Positions 38,703-46,340 of a stretch of 64,000 bases of DNA are shown in pieces. The first letter of the stretch is position 1. Each line of letters starts with the position of its first letter. Under the pieces are notes generated by a model. The model was not told the DNA's origin. It saw only the letters and a list, made by a program, of their open reading frames with translations, and made no database searches. The stretch comes from Desulfocurvus vexinensis DSM 17965 (lineage in GTDB: Bacteria > Desulfobacterota > Desulfovibrionia > Desulfovibrionales > Desulfovibrionaceae), in the NCBI RefSeq assembly GCF_000519125.1, contig NZ_JAEX01000001.1:186001-250000 (forward strand). The letters are read 5' to 3'. The position numbers and the translations under genes are program-made.

Positions 38703-40697
38703 CTAGGCGGGGATGATCTGGTAGTAGGGCTTCTTGAAGATCGCAGTCTCACCCTTGGTGGGATCGTACTTGGAGTTCACGAAGCACTTCCACTTGCTGT
38801 CGTCCAGGCCCAGGAAGTCGCCGCGGTAGTAGAAGCCGGGGTAGCGGGACTCCTCGCGGAACCGGATGTGCTGCATGTGCAGGCGCACGGTCCACAGGCG
38901 GTGGTAGTTCTCCCAGCAGCGCAGCAGCTCGTGCAGGTCGCGGGCGGCCAGCTTCTTGGAGTCCTCCTCCAGCATGTCGAGGAGCCAGAAGCCCATGTCG
39001 AGCAGCGCGGCGGAGGTGGTGTAGTAGGTGCCCACGCCACCACCGTACTCGTCGGTGCACTTCATGAGGCGCATCATGAAGTTCTTGGGCGTGATGTACT
39101 CGGGGTTGACAACCGGGTCGGTGGAAGCGCCCTTGCCGGCCTGGAAGTTGTAGTACGGACGGTAGATCTCCTTGGCGAGATCGGCGGCGTTTTCCTTGAT
39201 GGCGGGTTTGTAGTCCTTGTGGTCAAGGTACCAACGCACCATCTGCTTGCCGACGATACGGCCCTCGGCGTGCGAGCCGGAGGAGAACTTGTGGCCGGAG
39301 GCGCCCACGCCGTCGGCGCAGGTGAACAGGCCGTTCACGGTGGTCATGCGGTTGTAGACCTTGCCGTTGTCAGCCCGGACCTTGTAGTCCTCGGGGACCC
39401 AGGCCTCGTCGGGACCGGACACCCAGATGCCGCAGCAGCCGGAGTGCGAGCCGAGCAGGTAGGGCTCGGTGGGCATGATCTCGGAGCCACGAACCTCGGG
39501 AGCGCAGTTGGTGGCGGCCCACAGGTTGGCCTGGCCGACGCACATGTCGAGGAAGTCTTCCCAGGCCTCGGCCTCGAGGTGCTTCTGCTGGGCGGGGGTC
39601 ATGGTGGCGAAGGAGGTCTGCAGGGCGGTTTTGGTGTCCATGAAGATGGGACCGCGGCCTTCGCGCATTTCGCGCAGCATCATGTGGTTGCGCAGGCAGG
39701 TGGGGATGATGTGACCCTTGGCGTAGCCGCGCTCCTCGTAGGGCTTGATCATGGCCCGGTTGGTCTCGCAGTAGTCCTCACCCTTGTAGTTGGTCGCCTT
39801 GGCCTTGAAGAGCAGGAACCAGGCGCCGACCGGGCCGTAACCGTCCTTGAAGCGGGCGGGCACGAAGCGGTTTTCCATCATGGTCATTTCGGCGCCAGCC
39901 TGGGCGCACATGGTGTAGGTCGAACCAGCGTTCCACACCGGGTACCAGGCGCGGCCCAGACCCTCACCGGTGGAGCGGGGGCGGTACACGTTCACGGCGC
40001 CGCCGCAGGCAACCACGGCGCAGTTGCAGCGGAAGATGTGGACCTTGTTCTCGCGGGCGTTCATGGCCACGGCGCCGGCGATGCGGTTGGGCTGGTTGGC
40101 GTCGAGCAGCAGCTTGACCACGAAGATGCGCTCCATGTAGCGCTCTTCGCCCAGGGCGTTCTTGGCGGCCTCGGCCACGATGCACTTGTAGGACTCACCG
40201 TTGATCATGATCTGCCAACGGCCGGAGCGCACGGGCTTGGCGCCCTTGCGGATGGACTTGCCAGCAGCCTTGGCGGCGGCGCCGTCCAGGTTGTGGTCGT
40301 GCTCGTCCTTGCACCAGACGGGCAGGCCCCACTCCTCGAAGTGGTGCACGGAGTCGTCCACGTGGCGGCCCAGGTCGAAGATCAGGTCTTCGCGGACCAG
40401 GCCCATCAGGTCGGTGCGGACCATGCGGACGTAGTCGTCGGCATTGTTGTCGCCGAGGTAGGTGTTGATGGCCGACAGGCCCTGGGCGACGGCGCCGCCG
40501 CGCTCGAGGGCGGCCTTGTCCACCAGCAGGATCTTGGCTTCGGGGGCGTACTTGTTGGCCCAGGCCACGGCTTCCCAGGCGGCGCCGCAGTTGCCCATGC
40601 CGCCGCCGATCATCAGGATGTCGACGTCATGCTCGACGATGGTGGGCTCGGCCAGGGGCAGGCCCTTGGGGGATTCTTTAACAGGAATCTTAGGCAT
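38703..40697 (-). CDS. aprA: Adenylylsulfate reductase alpha subunit
   Basis: AprA (664 aa) reduces APS to AMP and sulfite at an FAD. The N-terminal FAD motif is MIGGGMGNCGAAWEAVAWA after DVDIL. Later blocks include the substrate-channel parts ALERGGAVAQGLSAINTYLG, RSGRWQIMINGESYK and SHSGCCGIWVSGPDEAW. The length is normal for the dissimilatory enzyme. The ribosome site AAGGAGCAC precedes ATG 40697, and aprB ends 63 bp upstream. With AprB it forms the functional heterodimer in the cytoplasm. Confidence 0.98.
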   Translation of the reverse strand: MPKIPVKESPKGLPLAEPTIVEHDVDILMIGGGMGNCGAAWEAVAWANKYAPEAKILLVDKAALERGGAVAQGLSAINTYLGDNNADDYVRMVRTDLMGLVREDLIFDLGRHVDDSVHHFEEWGLPVWCKDEHDHNLDGAAAKAAGKSIRKGAKPVRSGRWQIMINGESYKCIVAEAAKNALGEERYMERIFVVKLLLDANQPNRIAGAVAMNARENKVHIFRCNCAVVACGGAVNVYRPRSTGEGLGRAWYPVWNAGSTYTMCAQAGAEMTMMENRFVPARFKDGYGPVGAWFLLFKAKATNYKGEDYCETNRAMIKPYEERGYAKGHIIPTCLRNHMMLREMREGRGPIFMDTKTALQTSFATMTPAQQKHLEAEAWEDFLDMCVGQANLWAATNCAPEVRGSEIMPTEPYLLGSHSGCCGIWVSGPDEAWVPEDYKVRADNGKVYNRMTTVNGLFTCADGVGASGHKFSSGSHAEGRIVGKQMVRWYLDHKDYKPAIKENAADLAKEIYRPYYNFQAGKGASTDPVVNPEYITPKNFMMRLMKCTDEYGGGVGTYYTTSAALLDMGFWLLDMLEEDSKKLAARDLHELLRCWENYHRLWTVRLHMQHIRFREESRYPGFYYRGDFLGLDDSKWKCFVNSKYDPTKGETAIFKKPYYQIIPA

Positions 40698-40760
40698 GTG
40701 AGTGCTCCTTTATGATTCGCTTGTTGTTGTCTTGTTCACCCATGCAGCAAGGGGAGGGGC

Positions 40761-41252
40761 CTACTCGCAGGGAATGTCCTGCCAGCACTGGCTCTTGCCG
40801 CCGTCGGCGACGTCGAACTTCTGGCAGAGGGCTTCCTTGGGAGTCGCGAGGGCGGTCTCGGTGAAGAGCAGCTCGCTCTCGATGTCGCCGGGCTCGGGCT
40901 TGCCGTCGAAGGGCTTGATGGAGCCCTCAGGGGTGGTGCGAATGGGGAACTTGAAGCGCTTCACGGAACCGTCGCGGAACTTGATGGTCCACATGATGTC
41001 TTCGGAGGAGCGCATGGGAATCGAGGTGCCGCCCATGGGCGCGAAGTCGGCGTAGGGGCGGGCCGTGATGGCGCCCTGGGGGCAGATCTTCACGCAGGAG
41101 TAACACTCCCAACAGGCGTCCGGCTCCTGGTTGTACGCCTTCATCTCCTCAGGATCCAGGATCATGAGGTCGTTGGGGCAGATGTACATGCAAGCGGTTT
41201 TCTCGCCACCCTTGCATCCATCGCACTTCGAGGGATCAACAAAAGTCGGCAT
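40761..41252 (-). CDS. aprB: Adenylylsulfate reductase beta subunit
   Basis: AprB (163 aa) carries two [4Fe-4S] clusters that pass electrons to the FAD of AprA. Cluster ligands are C10, C13, C21, C25 and C47, C50, C53, C57, with CDGCKGGEKTACMYICP and CWECYSCVKICPQGAI clearly visible. The C-terminal extension (DGSVKRFKFPIRTTPEGSI) wraps around AprA in known structures. ATG 41252 follows GGAGGA. It is the first gene of the aprBA-qmoABCD transcript. Confidence 0.98.
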   Translation of the reverse strand: MPTFVDPSKCDGCKGGEKTACMYICPNDLMILDPEEMKAYNQEPDACWECYSCVKICPQGAITARPYADFAPMGGTSIPMRSSEDIMWTIKFRDGSVKRFKFPIRTTPEGSIKPFDGKPEPGDIESELLFTETALATPKEALCQKFDVADGGKSQCWQDIPCE

Positions 41253-41578
41253 ACTAGTCCTCCAACAATATTAGGGTTGATACAAACAACCAACTCCGAA
41301 TATCCCGCATCACGATTGATGGAGATATGAAAAGCAGGGAAAGGTTCCCCCGCCTTCTGCCATTTCGGCGCGGTGTCGTTCCGCAGCGACCGTCCACGGG
41401 TGTGGCTGCCGGGGTCGCAAGCGGGACTTTCAATGACCGCGCGCCGTGTATGCCTGCCGGAGTTGCCCGTGGGCCGGAGCCGATCCGGCCTCCTCGGCGC
41501 CGCCCCTGCCGGGGCGCTGACCCGCTCCGCCCCCGCGGCCCCGGCGCGGGGCTTGTGAGGGATGGAACAAGCTGGTTC

Positions 41579-41608
41579 TGTCTAGCAAGTGGGGACTGAC
41601 CCTGTCAA
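41579..41608 (-). promoter_or_regulatory. Putative promoter of aprBA-qmoABCD
   Basis: Minus strand TTGACA (41608-41603), 18-bp spacer, TAGACA (41584-41579). If used, it gives an unusually long leader of about 320 nt before aprB. The leader region 41330-41560 is GC-rich; I see no credible reading frame in it. A closer promoter cannot be excluded. Confidence 0.4.
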
Positions 41609-41977
41609 GGTGAAAGTGAATTTTATCCCAAGCGGCGGGCGCTTATCAAAAACACCTTGATTTTACTTGCGTTCGAGGCAGTTTCGGGCTCGTTTGTGAA
41701 AATATGGTCCGGCAGCAGACGTGTCTATACCTGCAATGCCCAGACAGTGCAAGGGCTGAGAAAGAAATTCAGTCCTTCTTTTTGTATAACATTCTGAAAT
41801 GAAAGAAATCATTTTCGGTATCCCCGGGCAGGGGATTTCCGTCGGAGTCCCGGGCCGCCCGGGGCGGGCGGGGCATGGCGGCGGTGGCCCCGGAGCGGGG
41901 GCCCCGGGGGTGGAAAACCGGGGGTCGGCGCATTGCGGCGGAGGGCGCCGAGGGGTTTCTGGTTCAACATGCTGTTT

Positions 41978-41983
41978 TATAAT
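41978..41983 (+). promoter_or_regulatory. Putative -10 element of sat
   Basis: A perfect TATAAT with only a weak -35 (TTTCTG, 41956-41961, 16-bp spacing). Transcription would start near 41990. The Rex-like operator at 42005-42025 would then lie just downstream of the start, a place where a bound repressor blocks elongation. A TTGACA at 41999-42004 has no good -10 partner. Confidence 0.45.
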
Positions 41984-42004
41984 GCATAAAGACTGCCCTT
42001 GACA

Positions 42005-42025
42005 TTTGCGCATTTTTTTCACAAA
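42005..42025. promoter_or_regulatory. Rex-like operator upstream of sat
   Basis: An imperfect palindrome: TTTGCGCAT, a 3-bp TTT centre, then TTTCACAAA. The right half is a perfect Rex half-site (TTCACAA); the left half matches at six of nine positions. Rex is a redox (NADH/NAD+) repressor reported to control sat in Desulfovibrio vulgaris, so the site is expected here. The evidence is one good half plus context. Confidence 0.5.
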
Positions 42026-42176
42026 CACCGACAGACGATGCCGGAGATGGTAGAGGACGAATCGGGCACCCTGAATTTCCAGACGGCATGTCCGACCTGC
42101 ACGGGAAAATTCGGATGCCTCAACAAGGCTGTGGATTAATTTCCTGTTACACATCATTGAAGAAAGGAGACCACAA

Positions 42177-43460
42177 ATGTCCAAACTGGTTCCCCCTCAT
42201 GGTGGCAAGGGCCTGGTCGAGTGTCTGCTCAAGGGCGACGCCCTCAAGGCCGAGCTGAAGAAGGCCGAAGGCCTCAAGACCCTGGAGATCTCCAACCGCG
42301 TCAAGGGCGACCTGATCATGCTCGGCATCGGCGGCTTCTCCCCGCTGTCCGGCTTCATGGGCAAGGCCGACTGGAAGAGCGTGTGCGAGAACTTCACCCT
42401 GGCCGACGGCACCTTCTGGCCCGTGCCCGTGTGCCTGGACACCAACGACGACTCCGTGAAGGTCGGTGACGAGATCGCCCTGAAGAACGACGGCGAGATC
42501 TTCGCGACCATGAAGGTCACCGAGAAGTACGAGCTGACCGAGGCCGACAAGAAGTGGGAGTGCGAGAAGGTCTACCGCGGCAGCGGCGAGGAGTCCGAGG
42601 GCGACAAGTTCTGGGAGATCGCCCCCAAGGATCACCCCGGCGTGCAGATGGTCCTGGCCCAGGGCAAGTTCAACCTGGCCGGCCCGGTGAAGGTCCTCTC
42701 CGAGGGCGACTACGCTGACCGCTACCCCGGCGTCTACAAGACCCCGGCCCAGATCCGCGCCGAGATGGAAGCCAAGGGCTGGGCCAACGTCGCCGCCCTG
42801 CAGCTGCGCAACCCCATGCACCGCTCCCACGAGTACCTGGCCAAGATCGCCTGCGAAGTCTGCGACGGCGTGGTCATCCACTCGCTCATCGGCAACCTGA
42901 AGCCCGGCGACATCCCGGGTCAGGTCCGCATCAAGTGCATCCAGACCCTGATCGAGAAGTACTTCGTGAAGGACAACGTGATCAACGCGGGCTACCCCCT
43001 CGACATGCGCTACGCCGGTCCCCGCGAGGCTCTGCTGCACGCCACCTTCCGTCAGAACTACGGCATCAACAAGATGCTCATCGGCCGTGACCACGCTGGC
43101 GTGGGCGACTTCTACGGCCTGTTCGAGGCCCAGGAGATCTTCGACCGCATCCCCTACGCCAACGAGGCGTGCCCCACCCCGGGCAAGGCGCTGCTGACCC
43201 AGCCCATGAAGATCGACTGGACCTTCTACTGCTACAAGTGTGACGGCATGGCCTCCCTGCGCACCTGCCCGCACGGCAAGGAAGACCGCGTCATCCTGTC
43301 CGGCACCAAGCTGCGCAAGGCCCTGTCCGAGGGCGCCGAGGTTCCGGATCACTTCGGCCGCGACGAGGTCCTGGCCATCCTGCGCGAGTACTACGAGGGT
43401 CTGACCGAGAAGGTCGAGATCAAGATGCAGGGTGCCGCTTCCGGCGCCGTGATGAAGTAG
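42177..43460 (+). CDS. sat: Sulfate adenylyltransferase (ATP sulfurylase)
   Basis: Sat (427 aa) makes APS from ATP and sulfate, the activation step of sulfate respiration. The nucleotide-binding block [13 protein letters not shown] and the block [15 protein letters not shown] are intact. The cysteine-rich stretch [16 protein letters not shown] is the metal-binding site seen in dissimilatory Sat. The protein ends after the Sat domain, with no APS kinase fusion. ATG 42177 follows GAAAGGAGACC. The gene is divergent from aprBA-qmoABCD, so the whole pathway to sulfite lies in 10 kb. Confidence 0.98.
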   Translation: MSKLVPPHGGKGLVECLLKGDALKAELKKAEGLKTLEISNRVKGDLIMLGIGGFSPLSGFMGKADWKSVCENFTLADGTFWPVPVCLDTNDDSVKVGDEIALKNDGEIFATMKVTEKYELTEADKKWECEKVYRGSGEESEGDKFWEIAPKDHPGVQMVLAQGKFNLAGPVKVLSEGDYADRYPGVYKTPAQIRAEMEAKGWANVAALQLRNPMHRSHEYLAKIACEVCDGVVIHSLIGNLKPGDIPGQVRIKCIQTLIEKYFVKDNVINAGYPLDMRYAGPREALLHATFRQNYGINKMLIGRDHAGVGDFYGLFEAQEIFDRIPYANEACPTPGKALLTQPMKIDWTFYCYKCDGMASLRTCPHGKEDRVILSGTKLRKALSEGAEVPDHFGRDEVLAILREYYEGLTEKVEIKMQGAASGAVMK

Positions 43461-43490
43461 CCTCCGGCTGCGCTTCACGTCCGCGATCCA

Positions 43491-43522
43491 CGGGAGGCGT
43501 CCTCGGATGCCTCCCGTTTTTT
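43491..43522 (+). terminator. Intrinsic terminator of sat
   Basis: Stem CGGGAGGC/GCCTCCCG (43491-43498, 43509-43516) followed by TTTTTT, 30 bp after the sat stop. Confidence 0.9.
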
Positions 43523-43608
43523 CATCCCGGCCCTGCGGCCGGGGCGGGGAGGGGCGGCCCGTGTGCGTCCTGGCTTGCGAGGCCGCCGCCGGGGGGTGAA
43601 TTCCGCTC

Positions 43609-43636
43609 TTGCCGGGGGCGCATCAAATGGTATAGG
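43609..43636 (+). promoter_or_regulatory. Putative sigma-70 promoter of the EPSP-synthase-like gene
   Basis: TTGCCG (43609-43614), 16-bp spacer, TATAGG (43631-43636). Transcription would start near 43643, about 30 nt before ATG 43673. Confidence 0.45.
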
Positions 43637-43672
43637 AACGTCTCCCCGATCCCCTTTTTCCCCGAGAACCAG

Positions 43673-46057
43673 ATGACCGAACAGCACAAAGGCGGCAAGG
43701 CCCCCAAGGCGGGCCAGTCCGGCGCCCGCAAACCTTCAGGCCAGCCGCGCAAGCCCGGCCAGGGCCCCCGCAAGCCCTCCGGCAAGGCCGGGGCGCGTGA
43801 GGACCGTGACCGCAAGCCCTACCGCCCCAAGGGCGAGGCACCCAAGAAGCCCTACCGCCGCAAGGACGAGGCGCCCCAGGACGGGGAGCGCAAGCCGTAC
43901 CGGAGCGCGGACGAGGCGCCCCGTGAGCGCAAGCCCTCCGGCAAACCCGAGTTTTCCCAGGACCGCGAGCGCAAGCCGTATGGCAAGGCCGGGGCCCCTG
44001 GCGACCGCGAGCGCAAGCCCTCCGGCAAGGCCGGGGCGCGCGAGGACCGCGACCGCAAACCGCACCGCCCCAAGGGGGACACCCCCCGGGATGGAGAGCG
44101 CAAGCCCTACCGCGCGGGCGCGGACGAGGCGCCCCGCGAACGAAAGCCCTACGGGAAGCCCGAATTTTCTCAGGACCGCGAGCGAAAGCCGTACCGCAAG
44201 CCCGGCACCCCTGGCGACCGCGAGGGCAAGCCCTATGGCAAGCCCGAGTTTTCCCAGGACCGTGAGCGCAAGCCCTTCGGGCCGGGCACTGCCCCGGGCG
44301 AGGGCGCGCCGCAGCCTTCCAGCGCCGACCAGCCGCCGCGCCGCAGCCCCGCTGCCCAGGATTCCGGCGCCCAGGGCGCACGCCCCGGGGCGGCCCCACG
44401 CCGCGCCCCGGCCTACGAGGGCCGGGGGCCTGCGGGCATGGGCCGCAAGCCCGGCGGGCGCCCCCAGTCCATGACCGAGGAGCTGGCGGACCTGGAGTTC
44501 GACATCGCCAACCTCATCGCCCGGCGCACGGCCCTGCTGGGCCGCTCGGCCAAGGCCCGGATCGACAAGGGCCTGCCCCTGGCCGACCCCAACCAGGAGC
44601 GCACCCTGCGCCGCGCCTGGGACGTGGTGGCCGGGCGCGAGGGGCTGGAGGTCGGCCCGCTGCGCGGCATCTTCACCCTGGCCAACGGCTTGGCCTACGC
44701 CCATGCCACCAAGCCCGAGGTGGGCCGCAAGGCGTTCTACTTCTCGCCCCACGTCAAGGACCTGGACCTGACCATGGCCGGGCCGCGCTCCCTGGTGCGC
44801 ACCCGGCTGTGGGCCGCCGCGGCCGCTGCGGCCGGGGCCGACTGCACCCTGGCGCCCATCGTGCTCAACGATCCGCTGGTGGAGCTGGTCAAGGCCCTGA
44901 ACCAGGCGGGCGCGGGCCTGGCCTGGGAGGACGGCACCGTACGCTGCCAGGGCGGAGCCCTGGGGTTCGCCGACCGCACGGTCTTCGCCGGGGCGGACCT
45001 GCTGAACCTCTACCTGCTGCTGGCCCTGGCCCTGCCGCAGGTCGGGCGCATGACCTTCACCGGCGGCGCGGCCCTCAAGGTCCACGACCTGGGGCCTGCG
45101 GCCGGGGTTTTCGCCGGGCTGGGGGCGCGGCTCACGGCCCTGGAGCCCTACACCCCGGGCCTGCCCGCGCGCCTGGAAAGCGGCGGCATGACCCACAACA
45201 CCTTCCACGTGCCCGACGCCCTGCCCGCCGAGGCCGCCGTGGCCCTGGCCCTGGCCGGGCCGACCTACCCCGACGGCATCCGCTTCACCTGGGGTCCGGA
45301 CTGGATGGGCGCGCCCCTGCTGGCCCACGCGGCGGCGGTGCTGCGCGCCTGCGGCGTGCCCTGCGAGCTGACCGGGGGCGGATTCTCCGTGGCCCGGGGC
45401 GCGCTGGCCGTGCCCGTCGCCCCCGCCGGGCAGGATCTGCCCCTGGACCCGCTGCTGGCCGCCAGCCTGCTGGCCGTGCCGCGCCTGGCGGGCGGGCGTG
45501 TGACCCTGAGCGGGGCCTGGCCCGGGGACGACCCCCTGGCCCCCGCCGCCCGGGCGCTGCTCGCCGCCAGCGGCCTTGAGCTGGACTTCTCGCCCACGGT
45601 GGCCGCCGCGCGCTCCGGGCCCTGGCCCGAGGCCGTGGAACTGGACGCCACGGACCCGGCCCTGGTGCCCCTGGCCGTGGCCCTGGGCCTGGGCGCGCCG
45701 GGCGACACGCGCATCCTGGTGGACGAGCGGGGCGATAGCGCCACGGCGGAGATCGTGGCCGAGCGCGCCGGGCGGTTTGCCCGCGTCAAACCCGGGCGCA
45801 TCGTCATCGTGGCCGGGCAGGGCGCCGGGGAATGGGCCGACGCCGAGCGGCGCATGTCCAGCCCGTCGGCGGCCTGGACCCTGGCCCTAGCCCTGGTCTC
45901 CCTGCGCACGCCCAATATCGGCCTGGCCAACCCTGGCGGGCTGGCCGAGGTCTGGCCGGGGTTCATCAGCCTGTTCGCCGACAACTTCACCGTCAGGGAG
46001 AAGGAGCCCGAACCCGATGACGCAAAGAAAAAAGGACGACGAGTCCGTCTCGATTGA
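43673..46057 (+). CDS. EPSP-synthase-fold protein with repetitive charged N-terminus and chorismate-mutase-like helix
   Basis: A 794-aa protein in three parts. Residues 1-260 are a disordered, highly charged repeat region built from variants of DRERKPYGK, spaced by motifs such as PEFSQ. Residues 265-325 resemble a type II chorismate mutase helix (LADLEFDIANLIARRTALLG, DPNQERTLRRAW). The rest has the EPSP synthase (AroA) fold by pattern (AGPRSLVRTRLWAAAAA, then GLANPGGLAEVWPGFISLF near the end). Key residues look lost: the GSKS lysine is Arg (GPRS), and the GNAGTAMR block reads GADLLNLY. Enzyme activity is therefore doubtful. No other aro gene is near. Confidence 0.7.
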   Translation: MTEQHKGGKAPKAGQSGARKPSGQPRKPGQGPRKPSGKAGAREDRDRKPYRPKGEAPKKPYRRKDEAPQDGERKPYRSADEAPRERKPSGKPEFSQDRERKPYGKAGAPGDRERKPSGKAGAREDRDRKPHRPKGDTPRDGERKPYRAGADEAPRERKPYGKPEFSQDRERKPYRKPGTPGDREGKPYGKPEFSQDRERKPFGPGTAPGEGAPQPSSADQPPRRSPAAQDSGAQGARPGAAPRRAPAYEGRGPAGMGRKPGGRPQSMTEELADLEFDIANLIARRTALLGRSAKARIDKGLPLADPNQERTLRRAWDVVAGREGLEVGPLRGIFTLANGLAYAHATKPEVGRKAFYFSPHVKDLDLTMAGPRSLVRTRLWAAAAAAAGADCTLAPIVLNDPLVELVKALNQAGAGLAWEDGTVRCQGGALGFADRTVFAGADLLNLYLLLALALPQVGRMTFTGGAALKVHDLGPAAGVFAGLGARLTALEPYTPGLPARLESGGMTHNTFHVPDALPAEAAVALALAGPTYPDGIRFTWGPDWMGAPLLAHAAAVLRACGVPCELTGGGFSVARGALAVPVAPAGQDLPLDPLLAASLLAVPRLAGGRVTLSGAWPGDDPLAPAARALLAASGLELDFSPTVAAARSGPWPEAVELDATDPALVPLAVALGLGAPGDTRILVDERGDSATAEIVAERAGRFARVKPGRIVIVAGQGAGEWADAERRMSSPSAAWTLALALVSLRTPNIGLANPGGLAEVWPGFISLFADNFTVREKEPEPDDAKKKGRRVRLD

Positions 46058-46295
46058 GGAGGAGGTCGCGCGCCTGGACGCCGAGCGAGCGGCCTTCGAA
46101 GCCCAGCGCCAGCAGGTGGCGGCGGAAGTCCGCCGCCTGCGCGACGCCGAGAACCCCGCCACCGGCGTCTACCACGCCCAGGAGATCTTCCGGCTCTCCC
46201 AGGAGAAGCTGCGCCTGGACACGGAAATCGAGGTCTGCCGCCGCCGGGCGGCGCGCCTGCTCATGCCCGACCCCCTGCACGGACCCCTGCAATAA
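46017..46295 (+). CDS. Small coiled-coil protein
   Basis: A 92-aa acidic and basic helical protein with strong coiled-coil character over most of its length (EEEVARLDAERAAFEAQRQQ and QEKLRLDTEIEVCRRRAARL). ATG 46017 lies inside the 3' end of the preceding gene (41-bp overlap) with GGAGAAGGAG upstream. Function unknown. Its coupling to the EPSP-synthase-like gene suggests a shared role (inference). Aconitase follows after 45 bp. Confidence 0.65.
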   Translation: MTQRKKDDESVSIEEEVARLDAERAAFEAQRQQVAAEVRRLRDAENPATGVYHAQEIFRLSQEKLRLDTEIEVCRRRAARLLMPDPLHGPLQ

Positions 46296-46340
46296 GCCAC
46301 GCCCGGCGGGACGCCTGCCCCCCGCCGCCAGGAGCCTCCC

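Noticed and set aside
41327-41599. Short frame of 90 codons in the apr-sat control region
   Set aside because: Arg/Pro-rich composition, no family pattern, no close ribosome site and placed in a region better read as leader and promoter.
41999-42004. TTGACA upstream of sat as the -35 of its promoter
   Set aside because: At 16 to 18 bp downstream only CAAACA-like sequence is present, and the hexamer adjoins the Rex-like palindrome; the TATAAT at 41978 is a better core element.
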